Source: Cercis canadensis (taxonomy: Eukaryota > Streptophyta > Magnoliopsida > Fabales > Fabaceae). From it: a stretch of 64,000 bases of DNA. Numbering within the stretch: the stretch's first letter is position 1; the number at the start of each line of letters is the position of its first letter. The position numbers were made by a program, and so were the translations under genes. The stretch spans positions 322,387 to 386,386 of the forward strand of contig QAOA01005223.1 of NCBI GenBank assembly GCA_003255065.1, given 5' to 3'. Shown here piece by piece: positions 43,182 through 55,400 of this stretch. The notes below the pieces were generated by a model, which saw only the letters and a list, made by a program, of their open reading frames with translations, ran no database searches and was not told the origin of the DNA.

Positions 43182-43589
43182 GTTGTGAAGCAATGTAATC
43201 TACTAAATCGGGTTCGGCCTAGTGTCAGGAAACTCCACCTGCAGGAACCTGATGAAATCCGGTTGGCAGCTTATGAGAATTCCAGAATCTACAAAGAAAA
43301 GACCAAGGCTGTCCATGACAAGATGTTGGTGAGAAAAGAGTTCTACATTGGTCAGAAAGTGCTACTCTACAACTCTCGTCTCAAGCTAATGCCCGGCAAG
43401 CTTCGTTCTCGATGGATGGGTCCTTTTGTGGTGACTCATGTCTTTCCTTATGGTGCAATTAAGATCAAGAATGAGGCAACCAACCAGACCTTCCCAGTGA
43501 ACGGACATCGACTGAAACCTTTCTATGAGGGTTTTCAAGAGCAAGTGGTGGAGGAGGTGCACTTGTCTGCTGCCCTTTATGAGACTTAA
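43182..43589 (+). pseudogene. Integrase C-terminus, copy 4, with replaced patch
   Basis: It is in frame with the previous entry after the TAG. At 43202-43226 the nucleotide sequence differs completely from copies 1 and 3 (see findings), so the peptide after QCNL reads LNRVRPSV in place of DLAQAGSQ, with the same length. Afterwards [37 protein letters not shown] and the C-terminal domain are normal. It ends in TAA at 43587-43589. Confidence 0.87.
43202..43226 (+). other. 25-base segment equal to the unreversed complement of the sister copies
   Basis: Copies 1 and 3 read TGATTTAGCC...ATCACAG here; copy 4 reads ACTAAATCGG...TAGTGTC. All 25 aligned positions are Watson-Crick complements in the same order. 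The base before (T) and the bases after (AGGAAACTCC) are identical in all copies. Confidence 0.95.
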
Positions 43590-44278
43590 ACCCATAGGCT
43601 GTTTTCTTTCCCTTTCTCTTTTATTTTTAGTGCCTTGCTTGCTTTTACTGTTTGCTTTGTGCTTTGCATTGAGGACACTGCAAAAATTTAAGTGTGGGGG
43701 AGGGAGGGATTAGCTTTTTGTGTGTGTTTTTATGCTTTCTGTTTTCCTATTTTACTTTACTTGCTGTTTTTACTATTTTCTGTTTAGATTTTTAGTGTTA
43801 TATTTTCTGTTTTAGGCTTAATTTTCTGTTTTATGTGTTTTTAAATTTTTTTAGTTCTTTCCAATCAATTTAAGAGTTATGAAGAGAGTGGTTTGAAGCA
43901 ATTTTGATTCTTAAGTGCTATAACATGAGTGGACAATTATCTTGCTTCTTGGATTTAAGTGATATGGCAACAAAATTTGATTTGGATAAGTTAATTCTTA
44001 GTAGTCTTATAAGCTGTGAGGATTTGAGCCATATGTCATGATTCTTTCTTGTGTGTTTTCATCTATCATTTTGACGCTCTAGAACTTGTTCTGTTTCTTA
44101 GTTGAGGTTACATTTGCACATGCATGCATAGAAGTGATTAAGACATTCCTTTCTTTGAGAAGCTACTTGACCAAATAGCTAACCTTGATGTTATCCTTTG
44201 ATTTCTCCTTTTTGAGCATATTGATCTTTTCTTTCATGTGTAGCTCATTGCAAGCCTAAGTGTAAAACCATGTCCTAC

Positions 44279-44321
44279 TGATAACACATTATTTTATACT
44301 ATTTGTTTCTCTTATACTTAG
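44279..44321 (+). repeat. 43-bp fragment of the LTR 5' end inside the 3' region
   Basis: TGATAACACATTATTTTATA... through CTTATACTTAG equals the first 43 bp of the family A LTRs. In copy 3 the same place holds about 22 unrelated bases (CCAACCCTTAGG...). Confidence 0.95.
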
Positions 44322-44745
44322 ACATTGCATTGAATAAAAAAGGAGTAAACTCTTACAAAAACAAAGCAACAAGTTCTGGCTGATTGGTTGTGGTTGAAAT
44401 TGTTAAGTGTTATGTTTCAAAAAAAAAATGAAAAAAAAAATACAGCAGCAACAAAAGAATGAAGTTGTTTTGGGAAAAGAAAAAAAAAAATGAGTTGAAG
44501 CCCAAAGTCAAGATGCATAAAGTACTTGAAATTCTCCATAATTAGATGCTCTTTGTGATTCCTTGGGTGCTTTAGCCATTTTTCCATATTATTGACATCC
44601 TTTTACCTTTCCCCATTACAACCCTTTAAAAGTCCTTTTAATTTGTGTTATGCATGTGACATAGGTAGTGGAGATTGAGAAAGTGAACAAGCTTATGGTA
44701 GTGTGATTTTCATAGGATGATGGGAGAGAAATACTTACCTTAGAC

Positions 44746-45001
44746 ACTTGAGAGAATTGAGAGCATTTATTTATCTTGTAAGAGGCTATCTATTTTGACT
44801 CATTCCTATTAAATACAATTGCCATGTTTTTTTTGTTCTTTAGTTGTCAAGAGATATTGTTCAACTTGAGAGAATTGAGAGCATTCATTTATCTTGTGAG
44901 AGGCTATCTGCTTTGACTCATTCCTATTAAATAAAATTGCCATGTTTTTTTGTTCTTTAGTTGTCAAGAGATATTGTTCCATGAGTGTTGCTATTCTTTA
45001 A
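44746..45001 (+). repeat. 128-bp tandem duplication in the copy 4 3' region
   Basis: ACTTGAGAGAATTGAGAGCATT begins at 44746 and 44874 and both units run to GAGATATTGTTC. Copies 2 and 3 have one unit. Confidence 0.88.
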
Positions 45002-45113
45002 GTTCGAATTGTTTTCTTACCTTAATCTTTGCATTCTTGATTTGATTGGAGAGCTGTTTTTCTTATTCTAGTTAGTTTGTTTCTTGTGATTTTGCCCAGG
45101 AGTGCAAAAACTT

Positions 45114-45128
45114 AAGTGTGGGGGAATT
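45114..45128 (+). promoter_or_regulatory. Polypurine tract, copy 4
   Basis: AAGTGTGGGGGAATT directly before LTR5. Confidence 0.85.
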
Positions 45129-46446
45129 TGATAACACATTATTTTATACTATTTGTTTCTCTTATACTTAGTCTTTTAGTGTGTGTTTTTGGTGAATTTT
45201 ATGGCTTTTAGACATATTTTGGAGATTTGGACTTGTTGGTGCTTGTAGATTTTAATTGTTTTACTGTTAAATTCTGGCACTGCTTACGTTTTTCACCATA
45301 TCTTTTGCTATAGATGTCCGATTGATGTGATTCCAGTTTCGTTGGAAAGCTGACAGAAAATTCCACATTTCATATGAAGAGCCCAGAAGCTGATTCTCGC
45401 GTCTGGACAACTGAAATTCGCGTGCAAGCAGTCCAGATTTTCTGCTCCGCCCAGCACTCCGCCCAGCATTGACTGATTTCTTTCCTTAGGGCTGCCTATT
45501 GGACCAGAGCATGTTTATTTGGGCCAACATCTGTTTTTGGGCCAGCACACATGACGCTAGGGCTTGATCATGTTTTTACCATTAATAATTTAGGAAACTA
45601 GGTTTATTTTGTAATTAGGAAACCATTAGGAAACCTAGAGGAGGCAGCCAGCTAGTATATATTCTCAAGTTGTTGAGGCAAATCATACACAACCAGAGAG
45701 ATACGAAATTCCTTGAGCTGCTGCTGCCTCCTTTGCTTAGTTCGTTTTCCCCCTTTGCTTTGTGTTCAAGTCTTCTATGGAATGCTAAGTTCGTTTGTAA
45801 TCAATTAAAGAGGAGCCAAACTTGACAATCCAAAGTTCCTGTGCTTCAACCGGGTTTGATTTAATTTAATTTGAATTACTGCTTCTCCCCTTCTTCATGT
45901 GATTGAATGGTACTTTGATTCCATGAGTTGTATGAATTTAAATCGGTTGATTAGATTCATAACAGTAATCAGATTGATAATCATACTTTAAAGGTCTTTA
46001 ATATATGGTTAACTTGGATAATTCGGTTATTAAATTAATCTGGATTTAGTGATATAGAGCGGTTGCCTAGAGTCTTAATTCCATGATTAATTGAATCCTG
46101 ATTGGTAAATCAGTAGGAATTCTAAGTGTTATTGTTAGGGGTTCCAGGTAACACTTAACCAAGAATTAAATCAGATCTAGGTTATCTTTAGTGAACAAGG
46201 ATGGATTAGAGTTTGGTTGCCTGCTTGAGTTGATTGCGTTTTCTCTTATTTGATAAATTCAATTTACTGCTTTCTTAATTCTTAGTATATTGCATTCAAC
46301 ACAAAACCCCCCCTTATTCTGTTCTTGCTTAAGTTCTTAAAAGATTAGTTGTTCTGGTGAATCCTTGGGAGACGACACTGGTTGCATCATATACTACAAT
46401 TTAGTTGCAATTAGTAGTTTAATTTTGTACGGTTCGGCAACCGTCA
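45129..46446 (+). repeat. LTR5 (family A), 1318 bp, last of the array
   Basis: It starts TGATAACACATT and ends GGCAACCGTCA, then satellite begins at once with GTCAG. It lacks the AAATTT spacer and primer site, as expected of a terminal 3' LTR. It carries several differences from LTR4 in U3 (for example near 45190-45220). TATA-like box at 45656-45662. Confidence 0.95.
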
Positions 46447-49400
46447 GTCAGATACAGGGATGAACCGAAACAGGGCCCCGGGCCATATATAATGATTCAC
46501 TAGGAAACTGTCCTGTCTCAGATACAGGGAACAACATGCAAAATATCTGAGTCAGATACAGGGATGAACCGAAACAGGGTCTCGGGCCATAAATAATGAC
46601 TCACTAGGAAACTCTCTCGTCTCAGATATAGGGAACAACAAGAAAAATATCCGAGTCAGAACAGGGATGAACCGAAACAGGGTCCCGGACCAGATATAGT
46701 GACTCACCAGGAAACAGTCTTGTCCCAGATATATGGAAACATAATAGAAATATCCGAGTCAGAAATAGAGATGAACCGAAACAGGGTCCCGGACCAAATA
46801 TAGTGACTCACCAGGAAACAGTCTTGTCCCAGATATATGGAAACATAATAGAAATATCCGAGTCAGAAACAGAGATGAACCGAAATAGGGTCCCTGACCA
46901 AATATAGTGACTCACCAGGAAACAGTCCCGTCCTAGATACAGGGAAACACAAGAAAAATATCCGAGTCAGAAACAGGGATGAACCGGAACAGGGTCCAGG
47001 ACCAGATATAGTGACTAACCAGGAAAATGTCCCGTCCCAGATACAGGGAAACAAGAGAAAAATATCCAAGTCAGAAACAGGGATAAACCGAAACAGGGTC
47101 CCGGTCCAGATATAGTGACTCACCAGGAAACAGTCTCGTCCCATATATAGGGAAACATAATAGAAATATCCGACTCGAAAACATGGATGAACCGAAACAG
47201 GGTCCTAGACCAGATATAGTGACTCAACAGGAAACTGTCCTGTCCCAGATACAGGGAAACACGAGAAAATGATCCAAGTCAGAAACAGGGATGAACCCAA
47301 ACAGGGTCCCGGACCAGATATAGTGACTAATCAGGAAACAGTCTCGTCCCAGATATAGGAAATATAATAGAAATATCCGAGTTAGAAAAAGGGATGAACC
47401 GAAACAGGGTCCCAAACCACATATAGTGACTCACCAGGAAACTGTCCAGTCCCAGATACAGAGAAACACTAGAAAAATATCCGAGTCAGAAAAAGGGATG
47501 AACCGAAACAGGGTCTCGGACCAAATATAGTGACTCACCAGGAAATAGTCCCATTCCAGATACAGGGAAACACGAGAAAAATATCCGAGTCAGAAACAAG
47601 GATAAACCGAAACTGGGTCCTGGACCAGATATAGTGACTCACCAGGAAACTGTCCCGTCCCAGATAAAGGGAAACAAGAGAAAAATATGCGAGTCAAAAA
47701 TTAGGATGAACCGAAACAGGGTCCCGTACCAGATATAGTGACTAACCAGGAAACAGTCCCATCCCAGATATAGGGAAACATAATAGAAATATCCGAGTCA
47801 GAAACAGGGATGAACCGAAACAGGGTCCCAAACCAGATTAGTGACAAACCAGGAAACAGTCCCGTCCCAGATATAGGGAAATATATTAGAAATATCGGAG
47901 TCAGAAACAGGGATGAATCGAAACAGGGTCCCGGACCAGATATAATGACTCACCAGGAAACTGTCCAGTCCCAGATACAGAGAAACACTAGAAAAATATC
48001 CGAGTCAGAAAAATGGATGAACCAAAACAGGGTCTCGGATCAGATATAGTGACTCACCAGGAAATAGTCGCATTCCAGATACAGGGAAACACGAGAAAAA
48101 TATCCGAGTTAGAAACAGGGATAAACCAAAATTGGGTCCTGGACCAGTTCTAGTGACTGACCAGGAAACTGTCCCGTCCCAGATAAAGGGAAACAAGAGA
48201 AAAATATGCGAGTCAAAAATTAGGATGAACCGAAACAGGGTCCCGTACCAGATATAGTGACTCACCAGGAAACTGTCTAGTCCCAGATACAGAGAAACAC
48301 TAGAAAAATATCCGAGTCAGAAAAAGGGATGAACCGAAACAGGGTCCCGGACCAGATATAGTGACTCACAAGGAAATAGTCCCATTCCATATATAGGGAA
48401 ACACGAGAAAAATATCCGAGTCAGAAACAGGGATAAACCGAAACAGGTTCCTGGACCAGATATAGTGACTCACCAGGAAACTGTCCCGTCCCAGAAAAAG
48501 GGAAAGAAGAGAAAAATATGCGAATCAGAAACAGGGATGAACCGAAACAAGGTCCCGTACCAGATATAGTGACTAACCAGGAAATAGTCCCGTCCCAGAT
48601 ATAGGGAAACATAATAGAAATATCCGAGTCATAAACAGGGATGAACCGAAACAGGGTCCTGGACCAGATATAGTGACTCACCAGGAAACTATTCCATGCT
48701 AGATACAAGGATACATAAGAAAAATATCTGAGTTAGAAACAAGGATGAACCGAAACAAGGTCTCAGACCAGATATAGTGACTCCCATGAAAACTGTCTAA
48801 TGCCAGATATAGGGAAACAAGACAAAAATATCTGAGTCAGACACAGGGATGAACCAAAACAAGGTCCTGGAAGAGATATAGTAACTCAGCAGAAAACTGT
48901 CCTGTCCCAGACCCAGGGAAAGACAAGAAAAATATTCGAGTCAAAAACAGGGATGAACCAAAACTGTGTGCCGGACCAGATATAGTGGCTCACCAGGAAA
49001 CAGACCCGTACCAGATACAGGGAAAAATGAGAAAAAATATCTGAGTCAGAAACAGGGTCATGGACCAGATGTAATGACTCACCAGAAAACTGTCCAGTCC
49101 CATATACAGGGAAACACGAGAAAAATTTCTGAGTCAGAAACAAGGATGAACCGAAACGGGGTCCCGGAACAGATATAGTGACTCACCAGGAAACAGTCCC
49201 ATCCCAGATACAGGGAAACACGAGAAAAATATTCGAGTCAAAAATAGGGATGAACCGAAACAGGGTCCCGGAACAGATATGGTTACTCTCTAGGAAACAG
49301 TCCTATCCCAGATATAGGGAAACACAATAGAAATATCCGAGTTAGAAACAAGGATGAACTGAAACATGGTCCTAGACCAGATATAGTGACTCAACAGGAA

Positions 49401-52400
49401 ACTGTCCTGTCCCAGATATAGGGAAACACGAGAAAAATATCCGAGTAAAAAACAAGGATGAACCGAAACAGGGACCCAGACCAGATATAGTGACTAATTA
49501 GGAAACAGTCCCGTCCCAGATATAGGGAAACATAATAGAAATATTCGAGTCAGAAACAGGGATGAACCGAAACAGGGTCCCGGACCAGATATAGTGACTC
49601 ACCAGGAAACAGTCCAGTCCCAGATACAGAGAAACACTAGAAAAATATACAAGTTAGAAAAAGGGATGAACCGAAACAGGGTCCCGGACCAGATATAGTG
49701 ACTTACCAGGAAACTATTCCATCCCAGATATAGGGATACACAAGAAAAATATCTGAGTCAGAAACAAGGATGAACCGAAACAGGGTCCCAGACCAGATAT
49801 TGTGACTCCCATGGAAACTGTCTCGTCCCAGATACAGGGAAACAAGAGAAAGATATCCGAGTCAGAAACAGGGATGAACCGAAACCGGGTCCCGGACTAG
49901 ATATAGTGACTCACCAGGAAACTGTCCTGTCCCAGATACAGAGAAACACTAGAAAAATATCCGAGTCAGAAACAGTGATGAACCGAAATAGGGTCGCGGA
50001 CCAGATATAACGACTCACCAGGAAACAGTCCCGTCCCAGATAAACTGGGAAATATAAGAAAAATATCTGAGTCAGAAACAAGGATGAACCGAAACAGGGT
50101 CCCTGACTAGATATAGTGACTCACCAGGAAACTGTCCAGTCCCAGATACAGGGAAACAGGAGAAAAATATCCGAGTCAGAAACAGGGTTGAACCAAAGCA
50201 GGGTCCTAGACCAGATATAGTTACTCACTAGGAAAAACTGTCCCGTCCCAGATACAGGGAAACAAAAGAAAAATAACCGAGTCAGAAACAGGGATGAACC
50301 GGAGCAGGGTCCTAGACCAGATATCGTGACTCACCCGGAAACTGTCCGGTGCCAGATACAGGGAAACACGAGAAAAATATCCAAGTCAGAAACAGGTATG
50401 AACCAAAACAGGGTCCCGGACCAGATATAGTGATTCACCAGGAAACAGTCCCGTGCCAGATATAGGGAAGAACAATAGAAATATCCGAGTTAGAAACAGG
50501 GATGAACCGAAACAGGGTCCTAGACCAGATATAGTGACTCACCAGGAAACTGTCCCGTCCCAGATACAGGGAAACAAGAGAAAGATATCCAAGTCAAAAA
50601 CAGGGATGAACCAAAACCGGGTCCCGGACCAGATATAGTGACTCACCAAGAAACTGTCCAGTCCCAGATACAGAGAAACACTAGAAAAATATCCGAGTCA
50701 GAAACAGGGATGAACCGAAACAGGGTCCCGGACCAGATATAGCGACTCACAAGGAAACAGTCCCGTCCCAGATACAGGGAAACACGAGAAAAATATCCAA
50801 GTCAGAACCAGAGATTAACCGAAACAGGGTCCCAAACCAGATATAGTGATTCACCAGGAAACTGTCCCGAATCAAAAACTGGGATGAACTGAAAAAGGAT
50901 CCCGGACCAGATATAGTGACACAGTAGGAAATAGTCCCGTCCCAGATATAGGGAAACGAAAATAGAAATATCCGAGTCAGAAACAGGGATAAACCGAAAC
51001 AGGTTCCCGGACCAAATATAGTGACTCACCAGAAAACAGTCCCGTCCCATAAACAGGGAAGTACGAGAAAAATATCTGAGTCAGAAACATGGATGAATCG
51101 AAACAGGGTCCCGGAGCAGATATAGTGACTAACCAGGAAACAGTCCCGTCCAAATATAGTGACTCACCAGGAAACTGTCCCGTCCTAGATACAAGGAAAC
51201 ACGAGAAAAATATCCAGGTCAGAAACAGGGATGAACCGAAACAGTGTCCTGGACCAGATATAGTGACTCACCAGGAAACAGTCCCGTTCCAGATATAGGG
51301 AAACACGAGAAAAATATTCGAGTCAGAAACAGGGATGAACCAAAACAGGGTCCCATAACAGATATAGTGACTCACCAGGAAACAGTCCTGTCCCAGATAT
51401 TGGGAAACACAATAGAAATATCCGAATCAGAAACAGGGATGAACCGAAATAGGGTCCTGGACCAGATATAGTGACTTACAAGGAAACCGTCCCATCCTAG
51501 ATAAAAGGAAAAAAGAGAAAAATATCCGAGTCAGAAACAGGGATGGACCAAAACAGGGTCCCGGACCAAATATAGTGACTCACCAGGAAAGAGTCCCATC
51601 CCAGATACAAGGAAACACGAGAAAAATATCCGAGTTAGAAAAAAGGATGAACCGAAACAGGGTCCTGGACCTGATTTAGTGACTAACCAGGAAACAGTCC
51701 CGTCCCAGATATAGGGAAAAACAATAGAAATATCCGAGTCAGAAACAGGGATAAACCGAAACAGGTTCTCGGACCAAATATAGTGGCTCACCAGAAAACA
51801 ATCCCGTCCCATAAATAGGGAAATATGAGAAAAATATCTGAGTCAGAAACATGGATGAACCGAAACAGGGTCCTGGACCAGATATAGTGATTAACCAGGA
51901 AATAGTCCCGTCCCAGATATAGGGAAACACAATAGAAATATCCGAGTTAGAAACAGGGACCCGGACCAGATATAGTGACTAACCAAGAAACAATCTCGTC
52001 CCAGATATAGGGAAAAACAATAGACATATCCGAGTCAGAAACAGGGATGGACCGAAACAGGGTCCCTGACCAGATATAGTGACTCACCAGGAAACTGTCC
52101 AGTCCCAGATACAGGGAAACACGAGAAAAATATCCGAGTCAGAAACAGGGATGAACCGAAGCAGGGTCCTAGACCAGATATAGTTATTCACCAGGAAACA
52201 GTCCCGTCGCAGATATAGGGGAACACAAGAAAAATAACCGAGTCAGAAACAGGGATGAACCGGAGCAGGGTCCTAGACCAGATATAGTGACTCACCAGGA
52301 AACTATCCCGTCCCAGATACAGGGAAACACGAGAAAAATATCCGAGTCAGAAACAGGTATGAACCGAAACAGGGACCCGGACCAGATATAGTTATTCACC

Positions 52401-55400
52401 AGGAAACAGTCCCGTGCCAATATAGGGAAAAACAATAGAAATATCCGAGTTAGAAACAGGGATGAACCGAAACAGGGTCCTAAACCAGATATAGTGACTT
52501 ACCAGGAAACAGAGCCGTCCCAGATACAGGGAAAACTTAGAAAAATATCCGAGTCAGTAACAGGGATGCACCGAAACAAGGTCCTAGACCAGATATAGTG
52601 ACTCACCAGGAAACTGTCCCGTCCCAGATACAGGGAAACAAGAGAAAGATATCCGAGTCAGAAACAGGGATGAACCGAAATCGGGTCCCGGACCAGATAT
52701 AGTGACTCACCAGGAAACTGTCCAGTCCCAGATACAAAGAAACACTAGAAAAATATCCGAGTCAGAAACAGGGATGGACCAAAACAGGGTCCCGGACCAG
52801 ATATAGCGACTCACCAGGAAACAGTCCCGTCCCATAAACAAGGAAAAATGAGAAAAATATCTGAGTCAGAACAAGGGATTAACTGAAACAAGGTCACGGA
52901 CCACATATAGTGACAAACCAAGAAACAGTCCCGTCCCAGATATAGGGAAACACAATAGAAATATCCGAGTTAGAAACAGGGACCCGGACCAGATATAGTG
53001 ACCAACCAGGAAAGAGTCCCGTCCCAGATATAGGGAAAAACAATAGAAATATCCGAGTCAGAAACAGGGATGGACCGAAACAGGGTCCCTGACCAGATAT
53101 AGTGACTCACCAGGAAACTTTCCAGTCCTAGATACAGGGAAAAAGGAGAAAATTATCCGAGTCAGAAACAGGGATGAACCGAAGCAGGGTCCTAGACCAA
53201 ATATAGTTGCTCACGAGGAAACAGTCCCGTCCCAGATACAGGGAAACACAAGAAAAATACCTAGTCAGAAACAGGGATGAACCGGAGCAGGGTCCTAGAC
53301 CAGATATAGTGACTCACCCGGAAACTGTCCCGTCCCAGATATAGGGAAACACGAGAAAAATATCCAAGTCAGAAACAAGTATGAACCGAAATAGGGTCCC
53401 GGCCCTGATATAGTGATTCACCAGGAAACAGTCCCGTGCCAGATATACGGAAAAACAATAGAAATATCCGAGTTAGAAACAGGGATGAACCGAAACAGGG
53501 TCCTAGACCAGATATAGTGACTTACCAGGAAACTGTCCTGTCCCAGATATAGGGAAACACGAGAAAAATATCCGAGTCAGAAACAGGGATGAACAGAAAC
53601 AGGTCCCGAACCAGATATAGTGACTAACCTGGAAACTGTCCCATGCCAGATATAATGAAACATAATAGAAATATCCGAGTCAGAAACATGAATGAACTGA
53701 AACAGGGTCCCGGACCAGATATAGTGACTCACCAGGAAACTGTCCAGTCCCAGATACAGAGAAACACTAGAAAAATATCCGAGTCAGAAAAGGGGATGAA
53801 CCGAAATAGGGTCCCAGACCAGATATAGTGACTCACCAGGAAACTATTCCGTCCCAGATACAGGGATACACAAGAAAAATATCTGAGTTAGAAACATGGA
53901 TGAACCGAAACAGCATCCCAAACCAGATATTGTGACTCCCATGGAAACTGTCTAATCCCAGATATAGGGAAACATAAGAAAAATATCTGACACAGACACA
54001 AGGATGAACCAAAACAGGGTCCTGGAAGAGATATAGTAACGCGGTTGAAAACTGTCCCGTCCCAGATACAGGGAAACACGAGAAAAATATCCAAGTCAAA
54101 AATAAGGATGAACCAAAATAGTGTCCCGGACCAGATATAGTGACTTACCAGGAAATAGAGTCGTCCCAGATAGAGGGAAAAATTAGAAAAATATCCGAGT
54201 CAATAACAGGGATGAACCGAAACAGGATCCTAGACCAGATATAGTGACTCACCAGGAAACTGTCCCGTCCCAGATACAGGGAAACAAGAGAAAGATATCC
54301 GAGTCAGAAACAGGGATGAACCGAAACCGGGTCCCGGACCAGATATAGTGACTCACCAGGAAACTGTCCAGTCCCAGATACAGAGAAACACTAGAAAAAT
54401 ATCCGAGTCAGAAACAGGGATGAACCGAAACAGGGTCCCGGACCAGATATAGCAACTCACCAGGAAACAGTCCCGTCCCAGATACAGGGAAACACGAGAA
54501 TATATCCAAGTCAGAACTAGGGATTAACCGAAACAGGGTCCCGGACCAGATATAGTGATTCACCAGGAAACTGTCCCGTCACATATACAAGGAAACACGA
54601 AAAAAATATCTGAATCAGAAACAGGGATGAACCGAAACAGGGTCCTGAACCAGATATAGTGACTCACCAGGAAAGAGTCCCGTCCTAGATATAGGGAAAC
54701 AAGAGAAAAATATTTGAATCAGAAACAGGGATGAACCAAAACAGTCTCCCATAAGAAGCAGTCCTGTTCTAGATATTGGGAAACACAATAGAATTATCCG
54801 AATCAGAAACAGGGATGGACCGAAATAGGGTCCTGGACCAGATATAGTGACTTACCAGGAAACCGTCCCATCCTAGATACAGGGAAAAAAGAGAAAAATA
54901 TCCGAGTCAGAAATAGGGATGATCCGAAACTTGGTCCCGGACCAGATATAGTGACTCAACAGGAAAGAGTCCCGTCCCAGATACAAGGAAACACGAGAAA
55001 AATATCCGAGTCAGAAAAAAGGATGAACCGAAACAGGGTCCCGGACTTGATTTAGTGACTAACCAGGAAACAGTCCCGTCCCAGATATAGGGAAAAACAA
55101 TAGAAATATCTGAGTCAGAAACAGGGATGGACCGACACAGGGTCCCTGACCAGATATAGTGACTCACCAGGAAACTGTCCAGTCCCAGATACAAGGAAAC
55201 ACGAGAAAAATATCCGAGTCAGAAACAGGGATGAACCGAAGCAGGGTCCTAGCCCAGATATAGTTACTCACCAGGAAACTGTCCCGTCCCAGATATAGGG
55301 AAACACAAGAAAAGTAACCGAGTCAGAAACAGGGATGAACACAAGACAAATATCTGACTCAGACACAATGATGAACCAAAACAGGGTCCTGGAAGAGATG

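Larger units (their letters stand above)
43590..45113 (+). other. 3' region of copy 4 with LTR patch and duplication
   Basis: Homologous to the copy 3 3' region. The first purine tract has an extra AGGG (43690-43709). 44279-44321 is replaced by LTR-start sequence. A segment of about 128 bp starting ACTTGAGAGAATTGAGAG is tandemly repeated at 44746 and 44874. No gene. Confidence 0.8.
12306..46446 (+). mobile_element. Concatemer of family A Athila-clade elements sharing LTRs
   Basis: Five family A LTRs (the first truncated) separate four internal regions, all in plus orientation. LTR2, LTR3 and LTR4 are followed at once by the same AAATTT spacer and tRNA-Asp primer site, and LTR3, LTR4 and LTR5 are preceded at once by a polypurine tract. 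LTR3 and LTR4 therefore act as 3' LTR for the left copy and 5' LTR for the right copy. This arrangement is expected from unequal exchange between LTRs, or from integration of multimeric cDNA, not from independent insertions, which would leave target duplications between copies. Confidence 0.9.
35836..46446 (+). mobile_element. Copy 4: family A gag-pol element (LTR4 to LTR5)
   Basis: It has complete structure from LTR4 to LTR5, and LTR5 is followed directly by satellite. It is inactivated by two one-base insertions, a one-base deletion and two nonsense codons. It carries two unusual patches, at 43202-43226 and 44279-44321. Its leader is nearly identical to that of copy 1. Confidence 0.9.

Noticed and set aside
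43202..43226. Simple inversion as explanation for the patch
   Set aside because: An inversion would give the reverse complement of the sister sequence (starting CTGTGATCCG), which does not match. Only the unreversed complement matches all 25 positions.
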